Shown here piece after piece: positions 9,714 through 21,756 of a stretch of DNA of 64,000 nt (positions are counted from its first letter, which is position 1; the number at the start of each line of letters is the position of its first letter). This DNA comes from Syngnathus acus (Eukaryota; Chordata; Actinopteri; Syngnathiformes; Syngnathidae). The notes beneath the pieces are model-generated. The model was not told the DNA's origin. It did not search any database and saw nothing but the letters and a program-made list of their open reading frames with translations. The stretch lies in NCBI RefSeq assembly GCF_901709675.1, contig NC_051105.1, forward strand, positions 11,948,604-12,012,603. Direction: 5' to 3'. Position numbers and translations under genes: made by a program.

Positions 9714-12617
9714 CACGAGTCTTTCCGGTTCTTTTTTTGGGGGTGGGGGGTGGATGAAGAACATTGTTATTGGTCTTTTTTTTCTGGGCGAACAGATTTT
9801 GTAAACAGACATGCCCTCTTCGATTATATTTAAGAACTATAATAAATGAAACATCAAAGGGTCCCGTTGAAACGTCATTGAGAAATACAACATTGATGGG
9901 GTGATTCATAAGATTTAGATTTATTTCAATTGGTCAATACTAATAAATAGTGTAAGTATTAATAATATTTAATTCCAATTTATTTACTGAAACAAATCAC
10001 CTGTTGAAGCATATCCCAAGGTTTGGCCTGTGGTGTTCGCATTTTGGCTAACTGTTACAGCTTACTCCAGCATGTGTTACAACCTACCCTGGCTGCTGGG
10101 TAGGTTGTAACAAAAGACCACATTACCTCATGCTCAGTTTGATGTTTGAATTGGTGCCATTCATAGTACACGTGTGGGTACTTCCGATTAAAATTTGAGT
10201 TCTCAAACGCAAAAATTCACTGAGTTAGAAGTTCTAAAACTTTTCCGCTTTTTAACCACCACAACTTCTGGTAGTATATTTGACACTGCGATCTTCTTGC
10301 TTACTTTCTTGGTTTACTTCCTCCAAAAGTAATGTGCTCATATTCAACACAGAACACTGCGCCTGTGTATAAAAATTTAACAAAATCTAACTGGTGATCA
10401 CACCTCACAAAACATCCCTAAATCTGATTTCATGTCATTTCATAGTCTCAAGTCCACTTTGATCACTTTGAATCTATTTGTTGCGCATTTTGCATTTGTA
10501 TACTTTTATCTGGTTTTCTCCATTGACTCACTTATAAAAGAATTTAGCATTGTGACTAGGACTGTTCCTAATGAATTAGCTTTTCATTTCTTCAGATAAT
10601 GAATTTAGACATGGTCTACTGTTTGTTTCTTCCTGTTTTGGACTGCACCCATATTAAATAGAGGACAAAGAGCTCAAGGCAGGCTGGAGGTTCTGTGCTT
10701 GTTATACAAAACAAGAGCTGGGAAGCCTAACTTGGTAACAGCCCCGGGGTTCAGATCTTTTCCTTGATGATTTCTTTGACATGATGATGCTTTTGGTGTT
10801 TTGATTTTTAGCTTAGTTTTCCTACTGTTTTGTAAGTTTGCAAGTATCGACTTTAAAGGAGAGACGCCAGCTCTCTGAGGCACTCAACCACTATCCTGTA
10901 TCCTAATCCGATGAGCTCGCACACAGCATGTTCCTTTCGTGAGTTCTGCATGACTTGCGCTACCCCAAGAGATAAAGGATGGATGATGGGGTGATGGTGT
11001 CCTTTTGGGGAGATGGGTGGTGTTTGTGTTGCAACGAGGGAGGGAAAGGGTGGGGATTTGGGGTCTGGTTCTGGGGAAAGGGCTGGCGCGGGAACAGACT
11101 GAGAACTCTATATGCGTGCGTGTGGGGGATCTCATCGTCCTCCACTTGTCTCACTTCTCTGAACACAAACCTTTTTGTGTACAATTCATAACAAAACTCC
11201 AGGCTTAAAAGATGACCCCTGAAGCAAATCACATGACCTGCAGTGCTTTATTGTGACTGTTGATGAATATGGGAAGGACAGCTCATTTCAGTGCCACTGG
11301 ACAGATAGTTTGTGCGTGCGGTTAATGTTTGTATGTCATTCGGCGCAATGTGGGGTGTGGGGTTCATTTGTATTGGAAGTGGGGTATTGTGTGCAGCATC
11401 GTGGGTCACATGGTTGAAACAATAGGATGCTATGTTGCAGGCTTACTATTTTTTGTTTGATACCATCAGTGTTGTGCCTATATTACGCCAAGTATAACAA
11501 ATTAAAAAATTGGTCCTTGACTGCTTTGTATTCATATTTGTGCTATGAAAAGTTTTTTAAAAAGTCATTAAAGTTCTGAAAAGACACCAACCTGGGCAAA
11601 ATGCATCACGCCAGAGTTTTCAATGAATGTGTACCTGGTAAGGATTTATGGTCATGGAGCAACCCTTTAGAATGTTGAGATTCAAACACTGAGTAGATTG
11701 CTTACCGGCATCTTTAGATGTGCTTAGACCTGAGGGAGTCCTTTATAGCCAACGAAGTCTGTAACAAGCCAGCCATTTGGTCAGTAATGTTCAATGACAG
11801 CTCAAAGCACCGACTTGTGGTCTGTGGGACTTGTGGACATTTCATGAAGCTCTTGGAGGCCACTTTATATGGTGATAAAAAAGGGACCAATAAAGCCTTC
11901 TCACCAGAGGCAGATCCTCCCAGTGTCGCAGTCCTTGTTAATCACAGCAAACAGTTGGAGATCCTTTCAAAGGGGATTATATCAGGGTCAGGAGCATTTG
12001 GACCTTAATTACCCTTGACATAATGTTTGACCATTCTGTTACCACTGGGGAGGGCAACACTTATTCAAGGGACATGGGCCTAAAGGTCACAGAGGTTACC
12101 CATGTCATCACAACACCCCACCCCAGCCAATTTATTGAACATTTTGTCCGATGGTTCTAGCCCTACATACAAGAAGGAGCATATCCAAAGTTGTTTGTTG
12201 GGAAGATAAACGATTAAGGATGCTACTGTTAATGCAGTCTCATAAAGCACCTTGTTTTCAAATAGACCTTGGACAGCAGGACTTCACAATGGCATGCAAA
12301 CATATGATTTGGGAAATAGCACACAAGAAAGGGTTAAAGGTCACTGGCTCTAATCTTCACATTCACAGCATATATATCTGCACAGAATCCTTGTTTTATT
12401 TGCCTCAACCAAGCCAGTGAATAGTTCATGTTAGACCAATAAGACCTTAAAGCAATTGCCTTTTCGCCTAACCATATTCTATCTATTATTTTTTTCAGTA
12501 CACACCTGTTCATAGCCCCTTGATTGTGACAGTTAAACATTTGAAAATTGTACCCATAAAACTATAAGCTCTGCCTTAGTCTCTTTTGTATGTGAATCCA
12601 TACATGTTTATATTTCT
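9714..12617. other. Mostly unique intergenic DNA
   Basis: No gene or named repeat is seen. Short frames such as 11718-12008 and 12151-12420 have no recognisable domain, no splice context and average composition, so I do not call them genes. A perfect hairpin at 10076-10111 is listed separately. A G-rich stretch at about 11000-11095 (GGGGAGATGGG, GGGAAAGGGTGGGG) is locally unusual. Confidence 0.5.
10076..10111. repeat. Perfect 14-bp inverted repeat (hairpin)
   Basis: GTTACAACCTACCC at 10076-10089 is followed by an 8-base loop and its exact complement GGGTAGGTTGTAAC at 10098-10111. No surrounding gene. Confidence 0.85.
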
Positions 12618-12734
<117 letters not shown>

Positions 12735-14093
12735 CTATAATTGTAACTGATTTAACATTTTTGTTTTATTAAGTAATCATACATAATAAAAAATGACTAT
12801 CTAGAGATAGATAAGATATTTCTAGGTACATATGTGTATATGTGTATATGTTTGTCAACTTTTGTCAACAACAAATTGAAGATAAATGACAATATGCACC
12901 TTGTAATCCCCTGGAAATTAACCCACTTTTAGGTGATCAGATAATTGGGGGAGTTACTTTGACTGCAGGGGAGGATTGAGAAGGATTACGGAAAGGCTGG
13001 AAGAGGGTTGGGAGGAGAAGGCACGGAAAAGATAATCAGTACTTACTGTGTAATTGCATCTCACCGATTTCCCACTGCCATTTTTCTATGGTCCTTGACT
13101 CAGAGTACAAACAGTTGAATAAGACATACTCCTTTTATCGTAATATAATACAAAACATGCAACATTTTAATTAATGTTTTTAATTGCCGATAAAATTAAC
13201 TAATAGTAACGTGTATCTATAATAGTAAGTGGCATCAATCACGACTATTCAAGCAATTACATCTAAAAAATGTCTTGCATTTGTCTGAAAATAAGAATCT
13301 AATAATAGCATTCAGAAGACATTATGAAACTAATCGAAATAATTACATCTCATTTCTAGCATTCAAATGACAGCGGTAGTCAAAAATATGTGATTGTTGT
13401 AGGTTGCACAGTTAGTGCAAGCTGGAGTAACATTGTTGCCTCCAGTTTGAATCAAATATTTTTCGGCAAAAAAGCTGTGAAGTTGACCTGAGGTTTAGCA
13501 TGAATTCCCCCTCGTTTGTGAACGATACAGTGCAGATCAGCCTTTACAAAGTCAAAGAACCTAGGCGAGCTAGTAGGTTGTCTGCTTAGAATGAGAACAG
13601 CACTGACATGAACCACAACAGCCAGTCAGAATACTGTCTGCCTCAATTTGCCCTTAATATGAGATTTTATGTGATCGGAGAAACTCAACATGTAACTCGC
13701 AAATATTAAACACATTAACCTGACAATAGAAAATCAGAATGCAAATTGCAAATGTCTGAAAACACGAAAAATAAGAGACATGAACAGAGACAGAACAGGA
13801 GCTACCCACTGGCCTATTGTGTTTTACTACAGTAATTTTACCAATAGTTGGTTCTATTTTGAAAAACTATTTCTGTTTTATGGTGAGTAATTGCGGAATC
13901 TGAGGTGAGGCCAGCTGCTTGTTGACTCACTTTTCATCCCACCCATGTATTTGAATGAAAAAATTCACAAATTCATCAGTTTTAATGCTAAAATCATGGC
14001 GATGACTGGATTAAAAAAGAAAAAACTGTAGTAAGCACAGAAGAGAGAACTACAATTTGACTTTTATGTCTACCTAATCATCCATTTTGAACA
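12735..14093. other. Unique AT-rich DNA
   Basis: No repeat family or gene recognised. Composition is AT-rich, and homopolymer and TAAT-like runs are common. Confidence 0.5.
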
Positions 14094-14240
14094 CTGCTTA
14101 TCCGCAAAAGGCAGACTAGACCTTGATTGGTCACCAGCCAGTTGCAGAGACAAAAAACAATCACACCCACATGCACACTGCCACTAAGTGGGAATCTATT
14201 TCGCGCTGCCAATGTATCACCTCCACCATCTAATGGCTCT
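14094..14240 (-). mobile_element. Old V-SINE remnant
   Basis: CATCCATTTTGAACACTGCTTATCC followed by GGTCACCAGCCAGTTGCAGAG and ACAATCACACCCACATGCAC is a diverged minus-strand V-SINE 3' half. Confidence 0.45.
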
Positions 14241-14391
14241 ACCTAATTATCATCATCATATATATATTTTTTTACTTTTGACATGCAGGTAAGTGCCTAC
14301 CCTACCTCCGCTGACAAAACATACTACAAACGTAACAGAATTGTTCAGTTTTACAATCAAATTTCTGCTTTTTATTTCGCCAAATCCACCC

Positions 14392-14470
14392 AAACACACA
14401 CGCGCACGTCCGCACTCACGCACACACACACGCACACACACACGCACACACACACACACACACACACATA
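14392..14470. repeat. (CA)n microsatellite with CG interruptions
   Basis: CACACA with several CACG units. The short frames on either strand here are repeat artefacts. Confidence 0.95.
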
Positions 14471-14775
14471 TAAATAAAGTTGTGTATTTGTCAATGTACA
14501 ATGGAAACATGAGCCAAGTAGAGAATGCAATTTCTGGAGAAATTGCACGTGGAGGCTGAGAAGCTGAATAAAAAAATGTGGCATTATTTCGAATAATATT
14601 GAATGACGTCAAATGATATCGAATGACAGAATGATATATAACAGCCAGGAATGATCTAAAAATGTTGAAGTTAGAATGGAAAGCGTGAATGTTTAGAATA
14701 TATTGAAGGTGGAACAGACAAAAATGTCATAGTAGCATGCCCCAAAAAAATGCGAGGAGTAAAATATAATGGTGT

Positions 14776-15131
14776 GGGCGACTTGATGGAACACTGGTTA
14801 GCACGTCCGCCTCTCATTGCAGAGGTTGTGGGTTTGATTCCGACTCTGGCCTTCCTGTGTGGAATTTTCATGTTCTCCCCGTGCCTGTGTGGGTTTCCTC
14901 CAGGTACTCCGGTTTCCTCCCACATTCGAAAGGCATGCATGGTAGGCCGATTGAGCACTCCAAATTGCAAGTAGGTGTGAGTATGAATGGTTGTTCGTCT
15001 ATATAAGCCTTGCAGTTGGCTGGCAACCAGTTCAGGGTGTCCCCTACCTACTGCCCGTAGTCAGCTAGGATAGGCTTCGGCACACCCGCGACCCTCATGA
15101 GGACAAGCGTTTCGGACAATGGATGGATGGA
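14776..15131 (+). mobile_element. V-SINE copy 1
   Basis: tRNA-derived head with ACTGGTTAGCACGTCCGCCT (A-box side) and GGGTTTGATTCC (B-box). Then comes the V-SINE core TTCATGTTCTCCCCGTGCCT, and the tail ends ATGGATGGAT. Imperfect ATAATG repeats flank it, a possible target duplication. Confidence 0.8.
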
Positions 15132-16035
15132 TAATGTGTAGAATAACATCACTTCACACATTTATCTTACAGGATAAGAATATTAGTAAATGTAATATTT
15201 TTCTGAAAAATCCACATTAGCTTTTTGAAAAAGAGCTATTCCCATTGTATCAGCACTTTGATAAACGCGACTGGCTAGAAATTAGCATGCATGTTTTTAT
15301 TTGTGAAGGAAACTGGACCACCTGGAGACAGTCCACACAGAGGACCCACTTGCTGTGACGCAGCAGTGCTGATGGCGCTTGCCAACATGCCCACCAAGCC
15401 CAGATGAAGGCCCACTGTTCCTCTGAATGTTCTGTTCTTTCATCTATTCACAGACCTCTATGCCACCTCTGTAGGATGTAATCAGTGTTGAGTTCATCTC
15501 AGGAAAGCTACTTGAGTATGTTTGACAGTCAGTCTAACAGTGCTTGTGCATTCCAGTCCAGTACTCGTGCTCAGCAAATCAGTGATAGAGTGTATTTGGG
15601 TTGGGAGGAATAGAATATCTCAGTCCGTGAACCAAGTAACAACCGGTATAATTCTGTGTTCATTTTAGTACCTGGCGTGGCATATCTCATGAACTGTTTT
15701 CACAAAATCAGGAATATGTCACACTAACTCAAAGGCTGTAAATGATATTTTTTCATAAAATGTGAAGGGAGAAGGATATTTATTAAATGTTAACATGTTT
15801 TAAAGCTAATCTAAAACATATTGAAAAGACCTTACAGGAGTAAAAAAGCCATTTTTAAAATTTATGATGCAACCGTGGACAGACTTTATGAACGTATCAT
15901 TTCCGCATTTGGGGTACGGAGGCTTGCTAATTTCTTGTCACAAGTCGCAGATAAGAATTTTATACAGTTTCTATAGTATTCAGTCAGTTTCAGAGCATAT
16001 GTGATAGTGGGACATTCAGTCGCCTGCACGTGTGC

Positions 16036-16036
<1 letters not shown>
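15132..16036. other. Unique DNA
   Basis: No gene or repeat family recognised. Confidence 0.45.

Positions 16037-16072
<36 letters not shown>
16037..16072. repeat. (CA)n microsatellite
   Basis: About 17 CA units with one AA interruption. Confidence 0.95.
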
Positions 16073-16253
16073 TAACACTTACCAATTGCAACAAATATTG
16101 CAACATAGACAGTATCGTTTGGTTAAATGGAGCAAGAATAGATGTCGGATGATAATGTATTGCTAGTGAGTGGTAGGAGTTAAAAACTTTGCCAAATATT
16201 CTGAAGTAAGCTCGGCCTACTTCGACTACAATTCCATATGACTGGTAGGTGTT

Positions 16254-16650
16254 GGCGGCAAGGTGGAGAACTGGTTAGCACGTCCGCCTCACAGGTAGCA
16301 GGGTGCGGGTTCGATTCCACCTCAGGCCCTCCTTGTGTGGAGTATACATGTTCCCCCCGTACCCGCGTGGGTTTTCTCCGGGCAATCCGGTTTCCTCCCA
16401 CATCCCAAAAACATGCTTGGTAGGCCGACTGATCACTCCAAATTGCCCCTAGGTTGTTCATCTCTGTGTGCCCTGCGATTGGCTGGCAACCGGTTCAGGG
16501 TGTCCCCTGCCTACTGCCCAATGACTGCTGGGATAGGCTCCAGCACGCCCGCGACCCCCGTGGGGACAAGCGGTATAGAGGATGGATGGATGGATGGATG
16601 GATGGATGGATGGATGGATGGATGGATGGATGGATGGATGGATGGATGGA
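16254..16650 (+). mobile_element. V-SINE copy 2 with expanded (GGAT)n tail
   Basis: Head GGCGGCAAGGTGG, TTAGCACGTCCGCCTCACAG, B-box GGGTTCGATTCC, V-core TACATGTTCCCCCCGTACCC, then the tail GACAAGCGGTATAG. The tail ends in about 17 GGAT units (16579-16650). AGGTGTT flanks both sides, a likely short target duplication. Confidence 0.87.
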
Positions 16651-17637
16651 AGGTGTTACTCTATGTTTTATGTTCTTTCAGAACCAGAGGTGGAGGGGAT
16701 GGGCTTGATCAAAAATTTTAAGGCAAATGTGTATTGTGATTGTATGTTAGTTGTTATAATATTATATTTTAATCAAATACTGTATGTTTTAATCACCTTT
16801 CCAGCTTGTTAAAATAGGACACGTTCTAAATTGCACTCAAATTTTGTGGATGATTAGGTTCACTTTAGGGGTGCTTGAGCACGCCCAGAAATGAGAAATA
16901 CACGCTTATGATAGAAACATTTGACCGGTAGTGGATAAACAAATAAGATTCAGCTTCTCTACTTTTTTTCATAGCTAACTCCCAGGAAAAACATCATTCG
17001 GGATTCTGGTGCACTATTTCAAAACAATGAGGGAACTTGAAGAATAGCTTCAAAGTCGTAGTGCCCCTCAGTATATACTTTGAGAATGTCACAACACAGG
17101 GCAGTAATCTGGGCAAAGTGAATATTGCCAGCTGGACGTGATGAACCGTAGAAGCAACACAAAACCCATAAGAAGGGGATAAAAGGGGGTGATAATCCCT
17201 TCCATTGAATGATTGTGGACAATGCATACAATGTTCTAAAGTGTATGTTGGTTGTGAGAAATGGGGGCACATTTTTACAAGGATAGCTCTGAATATCCAA
17301 ACATTCTCTACACGAATTCTCCATTGGCCTCAGTATCTTTGCACATTAAGCATAAGAATCTGAATGGGAGTGGATGTGTCACTGGACAAAATCCAAACCA
17401 GTACACTGATTATTAATGATGGAAAATGAAACCGACTCAATTTATCCAACCATCCATTTTCTGCAATACTAGGAAGCAGAAGCTGTTTGCGACAGGCAGT
17501 CATATATACTGAAGTGACAAAGGACATGCTTCGATCCCTGCTGCTGCCTCAAAATGCGCTAGCTCTTACTGCTGGTCTGTAACTGTCAGCCTAGCGCTTA
17601 ATAACAAAACGTCAGTTGCAGTGACATCACACCATCT
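16651..17637. other. Unique DNA
   Basis: No gene or known repeat. The 92-101 codon minus-strand frames at 16994-17324 overlap one another in different phases and show no domain. Confidence 0.45.
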
Positions 17638-17648
17638 CATCTCATCCT

Positions 17649-18011
17649 CCATCCATCCATTTTCCGAACCGCTTAGTCCCCACGGGGGTCGCGGGCGTGC
17701 TGGAGCCTATCCCAGCCGTCATCGGGCAGTAGGCGGGGGACACCCTGAACCGGTTGCCAGCCAATCGCAGGGCACACAGAGACAAACAACCATTTGCACT
17801 CGCACTCACACCTAGGGACAATTTGGAGTCTTCAATCGGCCTACCAAGCATGTTTTTGGGATGTGGGAGGAAACCGGAGTGCCCGGAGAAAACCCACGCG
17901 GGCCCGGGGAGAACATGCAAACTCCGCACAGGGAGGGCCGGAGGTGGAATTGAACCCGCACCCTCCTAACTGTGAGGCGGACGTGCTACCCAGTGCGCCA
18001 CCGAGCCGCCC
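17649..18011 (-). mobile_element. V-SINE copy 3
   Basis: Full-length minus-strand copy, reading on the plus strand from CCATCCATTTTCCGAACCGC to CACCGAGCCGCC. An exact 11-bp target duplication CATCTCATCCT lies at 17638-17648 and 18012-18022. Confidence 0.9.
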
Positions 18012-18057
18012 CATCTCATCCTAGTGCGCAAAATTATAATTAAATATTCATCATACA

Positions 18058-18275
18058 ATGCAGCACAGTGAAGCTCTGGGTAGTATGTTCGCCTCACAGT
18101 TCTGAGGTGCAGGGTTTGATGCCGGCATCCCTGTGTAGAGTTTGCATGTTCTCCCCTTGCCTGCATGGGTTGAATACTCCAGTTTCCTCCCACGCTACAA
18201 AAAAAAAATGGTATAGATTGCCCACTCCAAATTGTCCATAGGTGTGAGTGTGAATGGTTGTCTATGTAGGCAAAG
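18058..18275 (+). mobile_element. V-SINE copy 4, truncated
   Basis: GCAGCACAGTGAAGCTCTGG head, B-box GGGTTTGATGCC, core TTTGCATGTTCTCCCCTTGC and GTGAATGGTTGTCTATG. It ends before the GGATGG tail. More diverged than the neighbouring copies. Confidence 0.7.
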
Positions 18276-18468
18276 CAAACATTGGGCCACAGACAAGACG
18301 TTATTCCAGAAAGCAGGTTCAACATACTCTGAGTCTATCACTGAACTCTGAGTTGACTTACTCTGAGATGGGAGACTAAGTGTTCTGTTCCAGAACAGCT
18401 GATCGGAGTTAGTTCAATCAACTCAGAGTATGTTAACCTGGTGTTATGCGCGCACACAACCAAACCAC

Positions 18469-18476
18469 TATAAAAA
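18469..18476 (+). promoter_or_regulatory. TATA box of the Harbinger Myb-like gene
   Basis: TATAAAAA lies 77 bases before the ATG at 18553, with no other ATG in good frame between them apart from short upstream ones. Confidence 0.5.
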
Positions 18477-18552
18477 GCCATCATCAATGGAGCCTCGATA
18501 CCACGAGTCACCATGATAACTGAGTTAAAACAGATTACTTTATTTTACCACG

Positions 18553-18847
18553 ATGGAGTTGAAGGTCCTTATGCAGGCCTACGGCGAGGACGAACGTATT
18601 TTTCGCCGCAAATCTAATACGGCTGCAGCAGCAAAGGAGAGAGAGACGTCATGGGAGGAAATTGTTGCCCGAGTCACTGCTTTAGTTTGAATGTACTATT
18701 CCATTTATGTAACATTTAACCATAAGATCGTAGCATAGTTATGAATTCAAGTAGGAATGAAATCTGATTTTCATTTAGGTGCAATCCGACAGAAGAAAAA
18801 GGGACTTGGAACCAGCTCAAAATGAAACATAAAAACAAGTCAAAAAG
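18553..18847 (+). pseudogene. Harbinger-associated Myb/SANT-like protein, two exons, broken donor
   Basis: Exon 1 (18553-18680) starts MELKVLMQAYGEDERIF and continues with RRKSNTAAAAKERE and SWEEIVARV, the tri-Trp/helix pattern of the Myb-like DNA-binding partner of Harbinger transposases. Exon 2 (18779-18847) follows a TTTCATTTAG acceptor, encodes NPTEEKGTWNQLKMKHKN and ends at AAAAAG|GTAAG. The junction A|CNP keeps frame. The exon-1 donor reads TTTAG where GTAAG is expected, so splicing should fail; read-through meets TGA at once. In the family this protein helps the transposase reach the nucleus and bind the transposon ends. Confidence 0.6.
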
Positions 18848-18953
18848 GTAAGGCATGTTTTTCTAGGCTGTGATTGCACCTCATTTTAATTTAATTATTT
18901 TAAATGGACTTTTAAACAATGTCAATATTAATTTAAACAAAGATATTAATTCA

Positions 18954-19318
18954 GGGGCGGCTCGTGGCGCACTGGTTAGCATGTCTGCCTCACAGTTAGG
19001 AGGGTGCGGGTTCGATTTCACCTCCGGCCCTCCCTGTGTGGAGTTTGCATGTTCTCCCCATGCTCGCGTGGGTTTTCTCCCGGCACTCCGGTTTCTTCCC
19101 ACATCCCAAAAACATGCTTGGTAGCCCGATTGAGCACTCCAAATTGCATCATAGGTGTGAGTGCGAGTGCGGATGGTTGTTCGTCTCTGTGTGCCCTGTG
19201 ATTGGCTGGCAACCGGTTCAGGGTGTACCCTGCCTACTGCCCGATGACTGCTGAGACAGGCTCCAGCACGCCCACGACCCTCGTGGGAACAAGCGGTATA
19301 GAAAATGGATGGATGGAC
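18954..19318 (+). mobile_element. V-SINE copy 5
   Basis: Full length: GGGGCGGCTCGTGGCG head, B-box GGGTTCGATTTC, V-core and a GAAAATGGATGGATGG tail. TAATTCAG occurs on both sides, an 8-base target duplication. Confidence 0.88.
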
Positions 19319-19785
19319 ACTAATTCAGTGGCTACTTAAAATAATTTAATAATAACAATCTAATAATTTCCTCTCAGTTAATTCTACACTTTGTGGATTA
19401 ACACTTGACACAAACGCATTTATGTTTTATACCTATTGAAGTAATTTAAAATGTGACGCTGTAGTCTACACCAATACTCATTAAAATACTATTTTAAAAA
19501 CCTGCAAACACCTGCATGTCATGTGTTAGGTATTTTTTTTAACTTTCCCTGGTAATGAGTTACTTTTATTCTACTATAGAGTAATTCAGTCAATAACTCA
19601 GTTTCTTTTTTGATCAAGTAGAGAATAACTATAATTACTTTTTTAAAGTAAGGTTCCCAACATTGTAAATTGATGGCTAATAATAATTAGTGATATAGCC
19701 TACTGTTTACGTTTATTAGCATTTTGTTTTCTGCCTTCCCCTATGCTTGCTTTGCTTATAGGCTAGAATTTATAATTCTTAACTC
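19319..19785. other. Unique or diverged DNA between SINE and Rex1
   Basis: AT-rich, no open frame. It could be the continuation of the Harbinger element, but I cannot recognise it. Confidence 0.4.
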
Positions 19786-21195
19786 GACAAACTTTTTCTT
19801 TTTTTTCTTCCTGGCGCTGTCGTGTGTGGCAGCCTTCCAGCAGTTCGCTCTCTCTCTTTTCTAAACCTTTCTCTCATCTTCGGTGTTATGGCGACGATTT
19901 CTATTCAACCTGAAAGCACAGTCCCGGGTAGGTGTGGTTGTCTGTGGAGGTGAGGAAGACCTATCGTGGCTGCAGAGCCAGGGCTAAGCTAAAGCCTAAG
20001 CTAACGGCTAGGCAGCTCGCTGAGAAGTGGTGTTTTAAGCGCTGGTGAAGACTATGAAGTCCTTCAGAGAGTGCAGTATGCTGTGCTTCTGTGAGATGTG
20101 GCTAACAACGAGCATGCCAGATCCTGGCGTTGAGCTACTGGGCTTCAACATGGTTAGAGACATCAAAGCCAGTGGGAAGAGTAAAGGTGGCGGTCTCGCT
20201 CTGTATTTGAATGTTAGGTGGTGCCACCCTGGGCATGTGTGCATCAAGACTTCCATCTGCTGCAGGGACATTGAACTTTTGGCAGTAATTATTTGCCCTG
20301 CCTCCATTTGGGAGGGAGGATCACAACTTGGTCCTACTTTGGCCGCTATACAAGATGAAATTGAGGAGACTTCCAAAGTCCACTGACCTGTTCAGGAAGT
20401 GGTCGCCTGAGGCTGAGCAGTCTTTGAGTGACTGCTTTGGGTCTACTGACCAAGATGTGCTGCTGGGGCCACACATTGAGGACGCTGAGGAGGCTGTTGA
20501 CCGTACCATTGAATACATCAACTTCTGCATGGATGTTGTGGTTTCAGTAAGGACAGTGCACTGCTATGTCAACAACAAGCTGTGGATTATGAGTGGGATC
20601 AAGGGCCTCCTGAATCGAAAGAAGCGGGCCTTCAAGTACGGCAATAAGCAGGAGCTCAAGCGAGTGCAGAGGGAGCTTAGAGCTCAAGCGAGTGCAGAGG
20701 GAGCTTAGAGCCCAGCTCAAGGTGGCAAGGTCACTCTATTGGAAGAAGTTGGAGCGGAAGCTGCAGCAAAACAACATGAAAGAGGTGTGGGACGGAATGA
20801 GGTTGACCACCGGCTGCGGTCCAAGGCAAGGTGTCAATAGTGGCGGTGTGGAGTGGGCGAACCAGCTGAATGACTTATTTAACAGATTTGACAACACCCA
20901 CTTGTCTTTGCCCTCGCTCCCACCGGCCCCTTCTGCTCCCCGATCTGCCCCTGCTCCATCACTGTAGCTGTAGCTCGGTGGGTGATGTCCTTCCACCCAG
21001 CTGAGGAGACTCCGACCCGTGAAGGCTGCGCGTCCAGACGGGGTCTCTCCTCGTCTGCTGAAGTTCTGCACTCTGGAGCTGGGTGACGCACTACATCTAT
21101 CTTTAACATCAGTCTGGAGAAAGGTGTGGTGCCTCAGCCGTGGAAGACATCTGCATCGTCCCTGTCCCAAAGGATCCGCGACCTGCGGAGCTAAA

Positions 21196-21479
21196 TAAAG
21201 TAAAGTTAAAGTCCCAATGATCATCACACACACATCTGGGTGTGGTGAAATTTGTCCTCTGCATTTAACCCATCCCCATGTGATTTTGTGAGCAGCAGCG
21301 GTGCCGCGCTCGGGAATCATTTGGTGATCTAACCCCCCAATTCCAACGCTTAATGCTGAGTGCCAAGCAGGGAGGCAATGGGTCCCATTTTTATAGTCTT
21401 TGGTATGACCCGGCTGGGGTTTGAACCCACAACCTTCCAGTCTCAGGGCGGACACGCTACTACTTGGCCACTGAGCTGG
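21196..21479 (-). mobile_element. tRNA-derived SINE, second family, inserted in Rex1
   Basis: On the minus strand the head reads TGGCCAAGTAG (A-box-like) and GGGTTCAAACCCC (B-box). Then come ACCAAAGACTATAAAAATGG and a body ending GGGACTTTAACTTTAC at the left side. It lacks the V-SINE core. It interrupts the Rex1 RT between CCTGCGGAGCTAAA and GGTTCAGACAAG. This repeat type is common in fish genomes in my experience; I do not have a secure name for it. Confidence 0.65.
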
Positions 21480-21605
21480 TTCAGACAAGTCATCCTGACT
21501 GATGAAGACTGGAGCGATGCTGTTCACCACCTCAGGCCTCAGGTTCGGCATGCTCTCAACTCAGGAGAGGGTGGGGGTGGAGGATGCTGTTGCCTATGTG
21601 CTGCA

Positions 21606-21686
21606 TGTCTCTCTCTCTCGCTCTCTCTCTCTCACTCTCTCCATCTCTCTCCATCTCTCTCCATCTCACTCTCTCTCTCTCTCACT

Positions 21687-21753
<67 letters not shown>
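21606..21753. repeat. (CT)n microsatellite inside the Rex1 RT
   Basis: Long CTCTCT tract with CCAT interruptions, replacing coding sequence between two RT blocks. Confidence 0.95.

Positions 21754-21756
<3 letters not shown>

Larger units (their letters stand above)
18303..18953 (+). mobile_element. PIF/Harbinger-like element fragment with Myb-like gene
   Basis: The left end carries GTTCAACATACTCTGAGT and an inverted version AACTCAGAGTATGTTAACCT at 18419-18438. A TATA box and a small Myb/SANT-like reading frame follow. A V-SINE interrupts it at 18954. No DDE nuclease piece is visible, so this is one end of the element. Confidence 0.55.

Noticed and set aside
16254-16330. tRNA gene suggested by A-box and B-box in the repeats at 14776, 16254, 18954, 29367 and others
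   Set aside because: The boxes are the tRNA-derived heads of V-SINEs; no cloverleaf or anticodon arm in a mature tRNA context is seen.
20736-21551. 271-codon minus-strand frame
   Set aside because: It crosses from Rex1 into an inserted SINE and is antisense to RT blocks.
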